From positions 215,580,250 to 215,644,249 of the forward strand of contig CATIUR010000001.1 of the NCBI GenBank assembly GCA_949592205.1: a stretch of 64,000 nt of DNA, given 5' to 3'. How positions within the stretch are numbered: the stretch's first letter is position 1; the number at the start of each line of letters is the position of its first letter. Shown piece by piece: positions 47,110 to 57,640 of the stretch. Below the pieces are notes generated by a model. It saw only the letters and a list, made by a program, of their open reading frames with translations. It made no database searches and was not told the origin of the DNA. The DNA is from Helichrysum umbraculigerum (Eukaryota; Streptophyta; Magnoliopsida; Asterales; Asteraceae). The position numbers were made by a program, and so were the translations under genes.

Positions 47110-47942
47110 TATAACACCCCTCGTTTTACAACCATTTAAATATAATATGTCGGAAGCGCAAGTCCAAATAACCATTAATAATTTACATTATATAGTCAAC
47201 ATATAAAATCCAACTAATTTAAATCATAGTTTATCAATATGGGTGTTATTTCACAACCAAAAGATAACATTGATTTATACAATTCAAATATCAGAGTTAC
47301 GTCTAGTTGTCAAACATTCCTTCCAGTCCAACTTCTTGCCCACCCATATTATATCCATAACCTGCAAGAAGTGTTAATGTGGAGGATTAGCATAACGCTA
47401 AGTGAGTGAGTAATTAATCAACGGCCCAACTTAGCATAACAAACTTGTGTACAACAATTAACCTTAAAACACATAAGTACACCATACAACTTTTCAACAA
47501 TGCAACAGTTCAACAATATCACAACTCAATAATGAGGATCAGTGGCTCTTGAGAAACCCTACTGTCGCGATGGCTCTCAAAGAACACTTATCCAACCATA
47601 TCCGTATGGCCATAACGAACGAGACCGATAGCTAGTGGTTATTATCTTCAAACACAAGTTCTACACACAACAAATGAAGCAAAACCCTGTGTAATTCACA
47701 CAATAACCAACTAGCCCAACCAACCAGTTCAACCCGTTAACCTCATTAACAACTGATGCCCGAAGGCCAAATATATCAAGTGATCACATATCCACATATT
47801 CAATCAGGTCAACATATCAGACTAAATAGTCTAGCAACAGTATTATTACTATTAAACCAAAATCATCATAGCAAACAAAAGTAGTAATAATACGTTTACC
47901 CGTTGTAACCAAACATGTTACAACTAAATCACACTGAGGATT
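47110..47942 (-). mobile_element. Tekay LTR fragment (3' part), split by the SIRE-like element
   Basis: Starts with TATAACACCCCTCG like the solo LTR at 39640 and stays alignable with it (for example CTAAATCACACTGAGG) up to 47942. There a Copia-type LTR begins. The remainder must lie beyond the nested insertions, outside the window, so whether this is a solo or full-length element cannot be decided. Confidence 0.8.
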
Positions 47943-49003
47943 TGTTGAGTCACTGGTCGCTGACCATGTTGAGTCACTGGTCGCTGACTAACTCAACTAT
48001 GCACTACTCGATGAAGAAATGGATTGTGTCAAAGCTACTGTTGCTGGAGTTTATTACTGCTGATCATTATTCACTCTACTCTCAAGGAAATGATATGCTG
48101 AGGAAGATTAGAATTCAACTTTGTGTGTCGCTGATACTTAGCAGCGAGAGTTCTACATCTTCAAATCTAATAAGGCAAAAGTCACTGCCCAAATAATAGC
48201 TAGTCGCTGAAGATATCTATTTCAAGTCATTCTACAAGAGTATGTTAGCTCGCAGTGAGTGAGGAGAATTACTGCATCTTCAGTGACTATTCAATAAAGC
48301 CTCTCAATCATCAAGTGCAAAAGTACTGTACTTATATACACATCAGCAAGAGTCTTCGTACTTGAAGAATGTTCGAATGATTACGTGGCGGCAACTGATT
48401 GGATTTAAGGTAACGAGATATTTGCGGTAACAGAATTGGGACCCGCAGTATGTCGGTTCATCAGAGATCAAGCCAATCAAGTTGCAACACGTGTTCTTCC
48501 AAGATCCTATTTTATAGGAGATATTTACGAGATTCTTGTAGTATATATAGTTCAGTATATTATACTTTAGAGGCTAGTTTTTCTGTACGTACTTATCACT
48601 TGTGTGTTTAGTGATTAGTTTGTCTAGGGTACGTAACAGTAACTCAGCGAGTGAGCAGTTAGCGTGTGTGTCCACTACTGCTCATCTCATCTTGTAATAA
48701 GTTAGCTTGTGTGTTTGATTTGGATTAGCTTGGGTTAGTCCATTCCGCAATCAACACTTGTGAATTTTATGATTAATATAATTCACTATGTAGCTACTAT
48801 TACTATTGTTCTTTGATATTGTCATATCCGATTTATTATCTATTTGTTATATACTCTGTTTATGTTCAATCAATTAAAAACTGCTTAAATAACTCAAGTA
48901 AAAATAGAAATAGTTTTTAATTGTATTCAACCCCCCCTTCTACAATTAAACTTTACATATTGAGATTCCATATCACTTATCAATAGTGATTACGGGACTA
49001 TCA
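47943..49003 (+). repeat. 5' LTR of the SIRE-like element
   Basis: From TGTTGAGTCACTGG to ...GGGACTATCA, immediately before the primer-binding site. It opens with a 24-bp direct repeat (47943-47966, 47967-47990). A TATA-like GTATATATAG lies near 48540. The 3' LTR needed to confirm the boundaries is outside the window. Confidence 0.75.
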
Positions 49004-49005
49004 AT

Positions 49006-49017
49006 TGGTATCAGAGC
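49006..49017 (+). other. Primer-binding site of the SIRE-like element
   Basis: TGGTATCAGAGC, complementary to initiator tRNA-Met, two bases after the LTR end. Confidence 0.9.
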
Positions 49018-49050
49018 AGAGTTGGTTTAAATCAATTAACCAGATCTGCA

Positions 49051-51375
49051 ATGGAATCAGTAAAGTACAGATGTGTCGACTCCGAGTATCAGAAGGGAAA
49101 TGGTTCTACTACCAAACCTCCAGCATTTGATCCCTCTAGGATTGAAACCTGGATGTCCCGGATGATGATGTTTCTTGATCTTATTGATGATCGTATTTGC
49201 AATATCATAACCAATGGTCCCCATATTCCAACCACTATTATTCCTGCTGTTGTAGCTACTGCTACCACTCCTGCAATACCAGAAATGGTTTTGCCTAAGA
49301 GAGAGAAACAGTGGACGGATGAGGATAAACGATTGGTTAGATTAGATAAACAAGCTAAAATCTACATTGGCATGTCACTTCCTGACGAAGTGTTTGAATC
49401 AATCAGGCTTTGCAAAACTACAAAAGATATGTGGGATACCCTTAGGAATATATATATTGGAACTCCTGATATTATTCGCGGCAGGGAAGTAAATCTCACT
49501 CGCCAGTATGAGTTGTTCGCAATGGAACCCAATGAGTCACTATCTTCTACTTATACCAGATATCAATCGCTGATGAACAAGATGGAGAAGGCTGGTATAG
49601 GAAAGGAGCATCGATTTGTTGTTGAAAAGTTCTTGGAATTATTGCCAAGAAAAGTTTGGGGAACCATTGCTACCTGTACGAGACAGAGAAATGATTATAC
49701 AAATCTTAATCTTACTCAAGTCTATGGTATTTTGCTCAACTAGGAGCAGTCGGAAAAGCAAGCTGATCAAAGTGAGCACATTCGTGTAACACTTGGAAGT
49801 CAGAAGATATCCAATGCCCTTGTAGCTGAGCTTGAGGAAATCGATCAGAGATAGAAATCAAAAGTTTCTAAGCAAACCTCAAAGTCGCTGAGAGCTGGTG
49901 AAGAAGGTGAAGAAGCTGAAGAACAGTCGGAGTATGAATATGATGAGGGTCTAGAAAAGCTGGAAAGAGACATGGCAATGATGGTTGCAAATTTCAGAAG
50001 GAACACCAGATCAAAAAGATTCGCTGGTGCTCCATCATCTGATATTTACAAATCAAAAGGTGAATGCTACAAGTGTGGTAAACCTGGTCACTTTGTAGCT
50101 GATTGTAGATCAAAGTCAGTCAACCAAGTCCTTGAACCAGTGCCAGACTTCAGAAATGACAAGTACAACAAGTACAAGGCAAAATATAAGAAGCTGAAGG
50201 CAATGGCTAAATCTGGAAAGAAGAAGGGAAAAGGTTTCGTCGCTGAAGAAGGTTCATTCAGTGACTCTGACTCCTCATCATCAGATGAAGAAGAAGCAAT
50301 GATTTGTTTAGATAAGGAGTACTGTCTGATGGCTGATGACGCTGAATTTCTTCAAGATATCAAAGAAGTCACTCCTAAGTGTTCAGCATCTGAATGGAAT
50401 CCTGAAACTCTTTACAAGGTACACTGTTTCAAATCATCTTCAGTTTCTGAAAAGGAGAATGTTTTTGAGTTTCTGATAGTTGACTTATCAAATGCTCATG
50501 ACATTCAAAAAAGACAGAGATGTGAGATCAGTGACTTAAAATCCAGGCTAAATGATCAAGGTGAAAATGTGTCAAAACTAAAAAGATTAAAACTAGATCT
50601 TGATGCACAAACTTATGCAAATCAAGTATGTGTTCAAGAAAAGGTAAAATTTGAAACACAATTTCAACAACTTAAAAAGGTCATGAAATTTTGGTGCAAG
50701 TCAAATGATAATGTCAATCAATGCGTCAATAATCAAATTCCAAAACAAGTTAAAGCTATTTTGGGAGGAGATTATGAATATGCTGCATCACTCGCTGACT
50801 CAACAAAAGTTGATCCTATCTTTGATCCCAAGGGAAATTTTTCAGAAGCTGTTTTTGAACCCATATTAGTCTTTAGTGAGCCAAGACCAAACTATTTCAC
50901 AAAAAGAAAATTGGTCACTGATGATTCTGATATAACAGAAGGTAGAGATGAGATAAATGTTTTGGAAACTGTCAAATCATCAGTAACTTCACATCTCATC
51001 AAAACCATCTCTGATAATCAAATTATTATCAGAAACTTCACTGACACTGTATCAGTCACTGAGAAAACTTCTATCAGTGATCTTAAGTCAAAGATGCAGG
51101 AAGTTAAAATTAGCAAGAGAAGTTGTTTGACTGTGTCAGATCAGCAACTTAAAACAAGGAAAGTCAAAAAGGCCAGTCATTTTAATAAAAAGTGTTATAA
51201 ATGTGGTGAAAGACAACACTTGTCATCTGAATGCTTAGCTCTAACTATTTCAAAATATCAAATCATCAGTGAGCATTCAGATACGATTTATGCAAATAAG
51301 TGGAAGCCAAAACCTAGGCTTAGCCACTATGAACCCACTTCTGGCTGGGTTCACCAGTTAAACTTAAATAAATAA
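49051..51375 (+). pseudogene. Copia-type Gag (UBN2/CCHC) with two in-frame stops
   Basis: One frame of 774 codons from ATG 49051 to TAA 51375, interrupted by TAG at 49741-49743 and TAG at 49852-49854. The N-terminal part has the UBN2-type gag layout (RIETWMSRMMMFLDL, then KDMWDTLRNIYIG, and a SLSSTYTRYQSLMNKMEKAG segment). After an acidic linker there is a zinc knuckle CYKCGKPGHFVADC at about residue 340, an Asp/Ser-rich stretch, a helical region, and a second, imperfect knuckle CYKCGERQHLSSEC near residue 713. It ends soon after TSGWVHQLN. No protease or pol follows. Retention of a long, nearly open frame suggests recent activity in trans. Confidence 0.85.
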
Positions 51376-52343
51376 ATAGATTCTTTGAATTTATTTATTT
51401 ATTTTTGCTTTATCTTTTTAAAGTTATTTTTGAATATTTTGACTCTATGATTTATAACATTAGAAGGATATATTCACTGATCAACTGAATTTAACTGATA
51501 CAATCAGCAAGTTCAGAAATTAGTGTGTTATATTCATCTTCTATTATAACTCATAAAGTCACTTGAATATCTTTTATGTCTAAAAGTTTGATTAATATTA
51601 TTTTTCTATGATATCACCAGCTGATCGGGTCAGTATTCTAAGTTGTGGTCTGATCAGTAAGTTGTATCATTAGAAACATAATGTTCATCTTACTTTGAAC
51701 ATAATCTATATTCATTTCTTTTAAATAAAACTTATATCTATCAAAATTTGACAAATAATGGTCCTTATCAAAACTAAACCCATGTCTAAATGATTTAATC
51801 AGTATTCTAAGTTGTGATTAAATCAGGAAAACAAAAGGTTCAGCTAGATAAATCTATGAAATTGTCAAGTTGTGATATTTATATTTCTTTTCGGTGGTAA
51901 ACCAAGTATTTGGTTATGTGGTCTCAGGGACATTTACTCCCTGAGCTATCATTTAATGGTGGTATATAAATCGACAAACATTCGTTATGATTAATACTTT
52001 TTGTATTTAATTTGACGGATTTCAAAAAGAAATATATTTTGGTACACCGAAAAAGTCGAATTCCTGACATTATATTTCTTACGTCAGTGCATTTTTTCGG
52101 CGCACCTCTCCCATCACCATTAATACCACCACTCTCCACCATCATCACCCCTATACCACTCCTATCAACCGCTAGCATCATCCACGACTCTTCATTTTTA
52201 ACCACATAATTATCAAGTTGTGCTCACTATAAAATCAGTGATTTTGTCACGCACACTTGATTTTTGTGTTCTTAAAAAAAAAAAATTAAGAACCTTTCAT
52301 CTTCAAAACCCTAAAACCTGCAAATCAAAAATCTTTAATTAAA
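51376..52343 (+). other. Spacer between gag and ORF2 of the SIRE-like element
   Basis: Nearly 1 kb of AT-rich non-coding sequence with repeated CAGTATTCTAAGTTGTG words (about 51630 and 51800). In a complete element the pol region would be expected after gag. Nothing resembling integrase or RT is left. The end of this spacer acts as the leader of ORF2. Confidence 0.7.
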
Positions 52344-54545
52344 ATGGCAAGATCAAAATTCTTTCCCAAATCTTATTCACCCACTACAGATATTAAGGCT
52401 CTAAAAGCATCTGCAGTGAGTGATGATCTTGTCATCACTGTCCCAAAATCAAATTATTTGGGAAATCTAAAATGTGCAAAAACAGAGTATGCGGAGATTA
52501 TTAACTTTTTAAATAATCATTTTATTCTCCCTGCTCTCACCTTATCACCTGGAGAAATGAATCCTGAATGGCTCAGTGAGTTCTGGTTCACTGCAACTCA
52601 CTCAATTGTTGATAAGGTTTCACAAATCCAGGGTTTTATTAATAATGGTGGAACTAGAATTTTGATTACTGCAGACACCATTCGCACTGCTTTACAACTT
52701 CCAGTACACGATGTTTACGTACCATTGCCCGATGGAGATGCTGCCAAAGAAGGCATTATCAATCTCACTAAAATTGAATGCAAACACTCTGTCGATGCAA
52801 TTGGTAATCGTAAGTATTCTACTGTGCATAAATCTAAAATGGATGGTGTCTGGAATGCTTTGTTTTCAAATTTTATTCAGTGCTTAGGCACCAAAACAGG
52901 GAGCTATGATCAATTCAGCACCCTGGAGGCACAGATCAGTTGGTCACTAGTCAATTCTTTAAGAGTTGACTATGCAAGAGTGATTTTTGATGAACTGATC
53001 AATAGAGTCAATGAACCTAACAGGGCTAAATATGTACCTTATCCTAGGTTTCTGTCAGTGATCTTTAAAAATCAGTTTGATGCCTATGATAGAGTATCTT
53101 TTGAAGGCTTTGAACCAACCCTGGTAGGAAGTCAAATATTTTCTAAAGCAGCGACTGTGTCTCTACCTGATTTCATGAAAAACCAGGGAGTTCTTGCACC
53201 CCAGCCATTAACAACTGTACAACCGTCCGCTCCTGCCCCCACATCGACCACGTCACTGACCACACCCCCAGTGACTACTGTGGTCAAAATACTAGTCAAG
53301 AAATCAACCACCGCTCCTAAAAAGAAATCCACATTAGGGTCCCTGACATCAAAGGATCAGGGACGTAGCAAAAGAAAGACATCTACGGATGCCAAGGATG
53401 AAACAGAGACTGAACGTTCAGTCCCTGCAGGCACCCTTGCTGAACCCAAGCCTTCAACTGCTTCATTGGACTCCCGAAAGTCCAGTGATTCTAAAAAGGG
53501 TCAACTACAAATAGCTACAATGGCTCAACCCATTGTTAGCAGTGATACGGGTGCATCCCACATCCATCTATCAAGTCAATCCATCAGCCACTTGTCATCC
53601 TCACAAAAGGATGACACTTCATTGAAAGGGCTTGTGGCATCAGCGGGTGATAACACACCCATTGTTGATGTCATAACACAGGCTACAGACCCGGGCCAAC
53701 TCTCATCTTTCACTGCACCAACCGACAATGTCTCTCCACTGTCACATGGAAAGATACAGGTTAACATCTCTGTTTCCAATGATCCACCAGCTCAAACACA
53801 AGCTGATGATGACGAGGAAACCCAACCAATGGACACCTCTTCATCTGATGATGAAAAATCTCCACCACCATATTTACCAATTTTTACTGCTGCTGTTGCC
53901 ACTGAACCAACACACACACCACCTATTCATGAACCTACCACTGTTCCATCAGCTACCATTGTCACTTCACCCATCCAGGAATTAGACGCCATGTCTATCT
54001 CCAGTGATAATTCAGTAGCTGGTGCTGATCCACTTGCTGATACTGCTATGAACGCAGGGGATCAGGTAGCACAATCTAAAACACTCCCTACCCCACCATT
54101 ATCTCCACAAAAACAACCTACACCACCATCTACTCAACAAAAGATACCACATCCACCGTCACCTCCCAAAGCTGATGACCATGCTTCATCATCCACTCCT
54201 TCATCTTCTGAGAAGCTGCTACTGGACTATATTGCTTCTTCTCAGCAACACATCAAGCTTCTCTCTGACGAAAGGGAAGCACTCAAAGGCCAAGTTGCTG
54301 ATCTTACTTCTGCTGTAAAAGCTCTGACATCTGTCTATGATCCTATCCCTGCCTGGAGCACTGAGATCAGCCACAAGGTAAAACTCTTGACTAATGCTGG
54401 CTTATCCTTTTCTCAGTCACTGGAAACTCTTTCCAAAGCCCAATCTGACCTCATCACAATAACAAGAATAAATTTCACTACTCACGATGAATCAATCTCT
54501 GCACTTTCTACTCAACAAAAGGAAATGTCAGCCTTGATGTGCTAA
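52344..54545 (+). CDS. ORF2 of the SIRE-like element, N-terminal 733 residues (envelope-like position, function unknown)
   Basis: An open frame starting MARSKFFPKSYSPTTDIKAL. Residues ~1-275 look globular (STHSIVDKV-like helices, RILITADTIRTALQLP, KMDGVWNALFSNFIQCLG, YPRFLSVIFKNQFD). Residues ~285-610 are a Pro/Ser/Thr-rich low-complexity region with basic KKKSTLGS and acidic clusters. From ~625 a coiled coil begins (LLLDYIASSQQHIKLLSDER). It resembles hypothetical proteins I remember from Asteraceae Copia elements; that is recollection, not a search. No signal peptide or transmembrane segment is evident, so an envelope role is not supported. It is cut by the insert at 54547, and the frame continues downstream at 56156 after a one-base shift. 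Confidence 0.7.
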   Translation: MARSKFFPKSYSPTTDIKALKASAVSDDLVITVPKSNYLGNLKCAKTEYAEIINFLNNHFILPALTLSPGEMNPEWLSEFWFTATHSIVDKVSQIQGFINNGGTRILITADTIRTALQLPVHDVYVPLPDGDAAKEGIINLTKIECKHSVDAIGNRKYSTVHKSKMDGVWNALFSNFIQCLGTKTGSYDQFSTLEAQISWSLVNSLRVDYARVIFDELINRVNEPNRAKYVPYPRFLSVIFKNQFDAYDRVSFEGFEPTLVGSQIFSKAATVSLPDFMKNQGVLAPQPLTTVQPSAPAPTSTTSLTTPPVTTVVKILVKKSTTAPKKKSTLGSLTSKDQGRSKRKTSTDAKDETETERSVPAGTLAEPKPSTASLDSRKSSDSKKGQLQIATMAQPIVSSDTGASHIHLSSQSISHLSSSQKDDTSLKGLVASAGDNTPIVDVITQATDPGQLSSFTAPTDNVSPLSHGKIQVNISVSNDPPAQTQADDDEETQPMDTSSSDDEKSPPPYLPIFTAAVATEPTHTPPIHEPTTVPSATIVTSPIQELDAMSISSDNSVAGADPLADTAMNAGDQVAQSKTLPTPPLSPQKQPTPPSTQQKIPHPPSPPKADDHASSSTPSSSEKLLLDYIASSQQHIKLLSDEREALKGQVADLTSAVKALTSVYDPIPAWSTEISHKVKLLTNAGLSFSQSLETLSKAQSDLITITRINFTTHDESISALSTQQKEMSALMC

Positions 54546-54546
54546 A

Positions 54547-56155
54547 TCCAGTTATTAAATTTATCGTTGATAAGTAAACCAAAAAGTACCAAGCTAGACC
54601 AAAACACAACCGGGCAGTGGACCCTGTCGAGTGGTAGTAAAGTATGGCAAGTTCGGGTTCGAACACAGGGAACTAGATTGGATGATCAATGTAAGTGTGA
54701 GCAATTTAAAGAGAGAAAGTAAAATGTGGTTGGTTGTGTGACCGAATTGTCACAATGCTTAAAACTACAATTTTTAAGTTAAACTAGGCAAGTGGACTCT
54801 TAAGAGTCTAAGTGATTGATTTGGAACTTTCAAATATTAAGAACTATACTTGCTTGGATTAGATCGTTAGTGATTTCGGGGTGTAAAGTTAAAACCGGTT
54901 ATTCTATGCAAACAATTTTCCATCAAACCTAGGCTTAACATTCGCCATCACCTAATGATTCAACTTCAATTTACTAACCCATGATTTAATCAAATAAGGG
55001 ACATTCGCCATAGCTACCTACTTGCATATTTGAGCTTAACTTGTTAACCCATTCCAAAACCACATCCGCAATCAAGTTCAACAATTTATAGACAAAAAGT
55101 TGACAACAATTCACTAGATAGAAAACATTCGCTATATCTATTAGCAAATTATCAAACAAGTTAATTAATTGACATCAAGCTCAAATACACAAGTTGGAGA
55201 TTAAACATAAGTTCAAGCTACAAGAGTTTATTATTCATCCACACAAAAGCGTTCGCCAATTTGCTAACTCATATCATGCTAGCTATCTAGTTTTACTTGT
55301 AAAATCATCCACGTTCGCGGAAGAAGATTCATTCATATATTTCGTACTAATAACAAGTATTTTTATTAAACAACAAACATTCGCTATAGTTGTTTAGCCA
55401 AAATACCGACAAGTTTAACAAATCACACTAGCTACATACAAATCCATGGAGGAATCATAAACTCGAAGCATAGAATTAACACCAAAAATATAACACCCCT
55501 AATCACTAACTAGTTCATCCAAGCAAGTATACAAATCTAGCTAACCATCATAATCATATCATCATACACACAAATCATCACAATTATCAAAGGAAACATG
55601 ATTTTATTTGAATAAAAGTGCAAACTGAATGCTTACAAGGGTGAGATGATGTTTGTTAGTAACCGAGAGATGCTACACTAAAGGAAATCTTCAAGAATAT
55701 GGAAGAAAACCTTCAAAACCCCCAAAAATCGCCAAAATATGACTGGTTTTCGTGTGTGTAAGTTGTTAGATGAAAAGTTGGTGAATCCAAAAAGCAAAAA
55801 GGTACTTTTGAGGGCAAAAAGTGGCTGCCCGCCCACCAAGCCGGCGGCTTATTCTCTCTAGCCGGCGGCTTCAGAAAGTTTAAACGAACCGGCTGGTCTG
55901 CTTCCAAGCCGGCGGCTTCGCTTAATCAAAAATGTAGCCGGCGGGTGTTGCCTCAAAACCGGCGGCTTCAACCTGTTTTCCAGCAGACCAGCTTTAAGCT
56001 CAAGACTTCAACACTTTACAAACTTGCTCGAATCATAACCAAAATGCAGTCCAAACGATGATTCTTCAATATTGACGCCTATAATTCAATTTAAGCTAAA
56101 TAAGTACCAAAAGTTCATAAAGTCCACTTAAAATGAATGCAAAAACAATGATATC
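54547..56155. mobile_element. 1.6-kb unclassified insertion in ORF2
   Basis: ORF2 coding sequence stops at 54546 and resumes at 56156. GCTAAA occurs at both junctions (54541-54546, 56156-56161) and may be the target duplication. The insert is non-coding. It contains GGCAGTGGACCCTGTCGAG and AAGTTCGGGTTCGAACACAG, repeated CATTCGCTATA words, and a cluster of AAGCCGGCGGCTT words at 55838-55975. Termini TCCAG...GATATC fit neither a canonical LTR nor a Helitron. Confidence 0.65.
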
Positions 56156-57640
56156 GCTAAAGATAAACTTATACAAAATGAGCGATATCAAGCCTCTGTT
56201 CTCAAATATATTACAGCAAATGATAAATTTATTTCTTCCATGACCGCACATTATCAAGCTACTAAAGCTGAAGTTGCTGCTCTTCGCATTGATAATAAGA
56301 AACTTTATGGATGGATCAAAGAATATACTGCATATCTTTTTGATGAATAGGGGGAGAGAATGATTGCTGACAATATTGAGTTCATCAAAAATAATGATTC
56401 TCACATAGCAGTATTGAAAGGTTCCTTTGGCCTTCTCCCTATCCCTGAAAAGTCAGAACTTGAAGCTGCTGAAGTTGCTGAACTTTCTTGGATTGAGATG
56501 GACACTGAAGAAGATGAATATGAGTTTGAGGAAATTCATTTCCCTGAGTTTCACCCAGATGAGGTCAGAATGTATAATAAGAAAGTAATGGAGTGGCATG
56601 CTGATGAGGCAGCAAGGGTTGAGGGGGAGTCAGTGAGTTTTGATTTGGCTCACTAGCAATGGATGAACTGGGAGGAGGATGAGCATGATGTAAATATGGA
56701 TGGTGGTAATGATGATGATGATGGTCATGATGGAGATAATGATAATGATGGAAATAATGGTGATGATAAGGACAATGGTGCTGATAAGAAAGAAGATGAC
56801 ACTGATGAAAACATGGAGGATCAGCAACCCATCTCTTCTGTTCTTAAGAAAAGAAAAAGTGACAGCAAAGAGTCTACATCAGAGACCTCTTCCTCCAAAC
56901 ATCAGAAGCAAACATTCACTGAGGAGGATATATCAGCAACTATGTATCATCTCAAAAACATACTTGAAAGCCCTGAATCACCAACTAAACCTCAATCAAA
57001 CATTGTTATATCTGAGGTTAACCCACTCTCACTCAAAACCATTGAAAGCACAGAACCAGAAAGCTACTATATTAGTAACCTTGCAGAAGAAACAGTTACC
57101 ACACCAGTGACTATAGTTCTTAACCCACAACCAAACATAACAGCAACTCAATAACTCACAACCCCTCTTACAACTTCAGCAGGACAACCAACAGAAGCAA
57201 CAACAGTAACCACCACTTTACCTTCTCTTCACACTGCTACCTCTTCACCAGAGATCATCATGCCAGAGACTTCTGGTCTAGCTCCTCTATTATCTTCTGA
57301 TTCTGCATCAGAAAGTCTCCATCCTAAGGAAACTGATAAACAGAGAATTGCCAGAAAAGTAAAGGCTAGACAGGATAGGGAGCGTGAAATGATTCTAAAA
57401 ATTCAGGCTAAGGCAGAAGCTAAAGAAGAAGAAGAAAGAAAAAGAATGTTAAAAGAACAGTCAGATGCTGATCGAGCTTTTCTGTTGAAATTAAGTGGAG
57501 ACGAAGCTGTTGAAAGAGAGAGAAAAATGTTTTTTGAAGAAGCAGCAAGAAGATTTTGATTTCAATATGGCCAATCTTCTTCAGGATGTTGAAAAGTCTG
57601 AACTACAGCGAGAACTTGATGCTGAAAGAAAAGGTAAGGT
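56156..57640 (+). pseudogene. ORF2 of the SIRE-like element, C-terminal part with in-frame stops
   Basis: The same frame runs 56156-57559 with stops at 56348 (TAG), 56654 (TAG), 57152 (TAA) and 57557 (TGA). The last is bypassed by a frameshift into NMANLLQDVEKSELQREL. Contents: a coiled coil continuing from part 1, an acidic domain (DEEDEYEFEEIHFPEF), an Asp/Asn/Gly-rich tract at about 56700-56820, a basic KKRKSDSK patch resembling a nuclear localisation signal, then a long charged helix (RKVKARQDREREMILKIQAK). Together with part 1 the ancestral ORF2 exceeded 1,200 codons. Tekay-2 interrupts it at 57641. Confidence 0.65.

Noticed and set aside
52344..54545. Naming ORF2 a retroviral envelope protein
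   Set aside because: No signal peptide, transmembrane segment or cysteine pattern of an envelope protein is visible; only its position after gag is envelope-like.
54547..56155. Calling the insert a Helitron or solo LTR
   Set aside because: It starts with TC but does not end CTRR with a hairpin, and it lacks TG...CA ends; left unclassified.
56630..56827. Hydrophobic Ile-rich minus-strand frame
   Set aside because: Reverse reading of the Asp/Asn-rich acidic tract of ORF2 (GAT/AAT repeats read as ATC/ATT).
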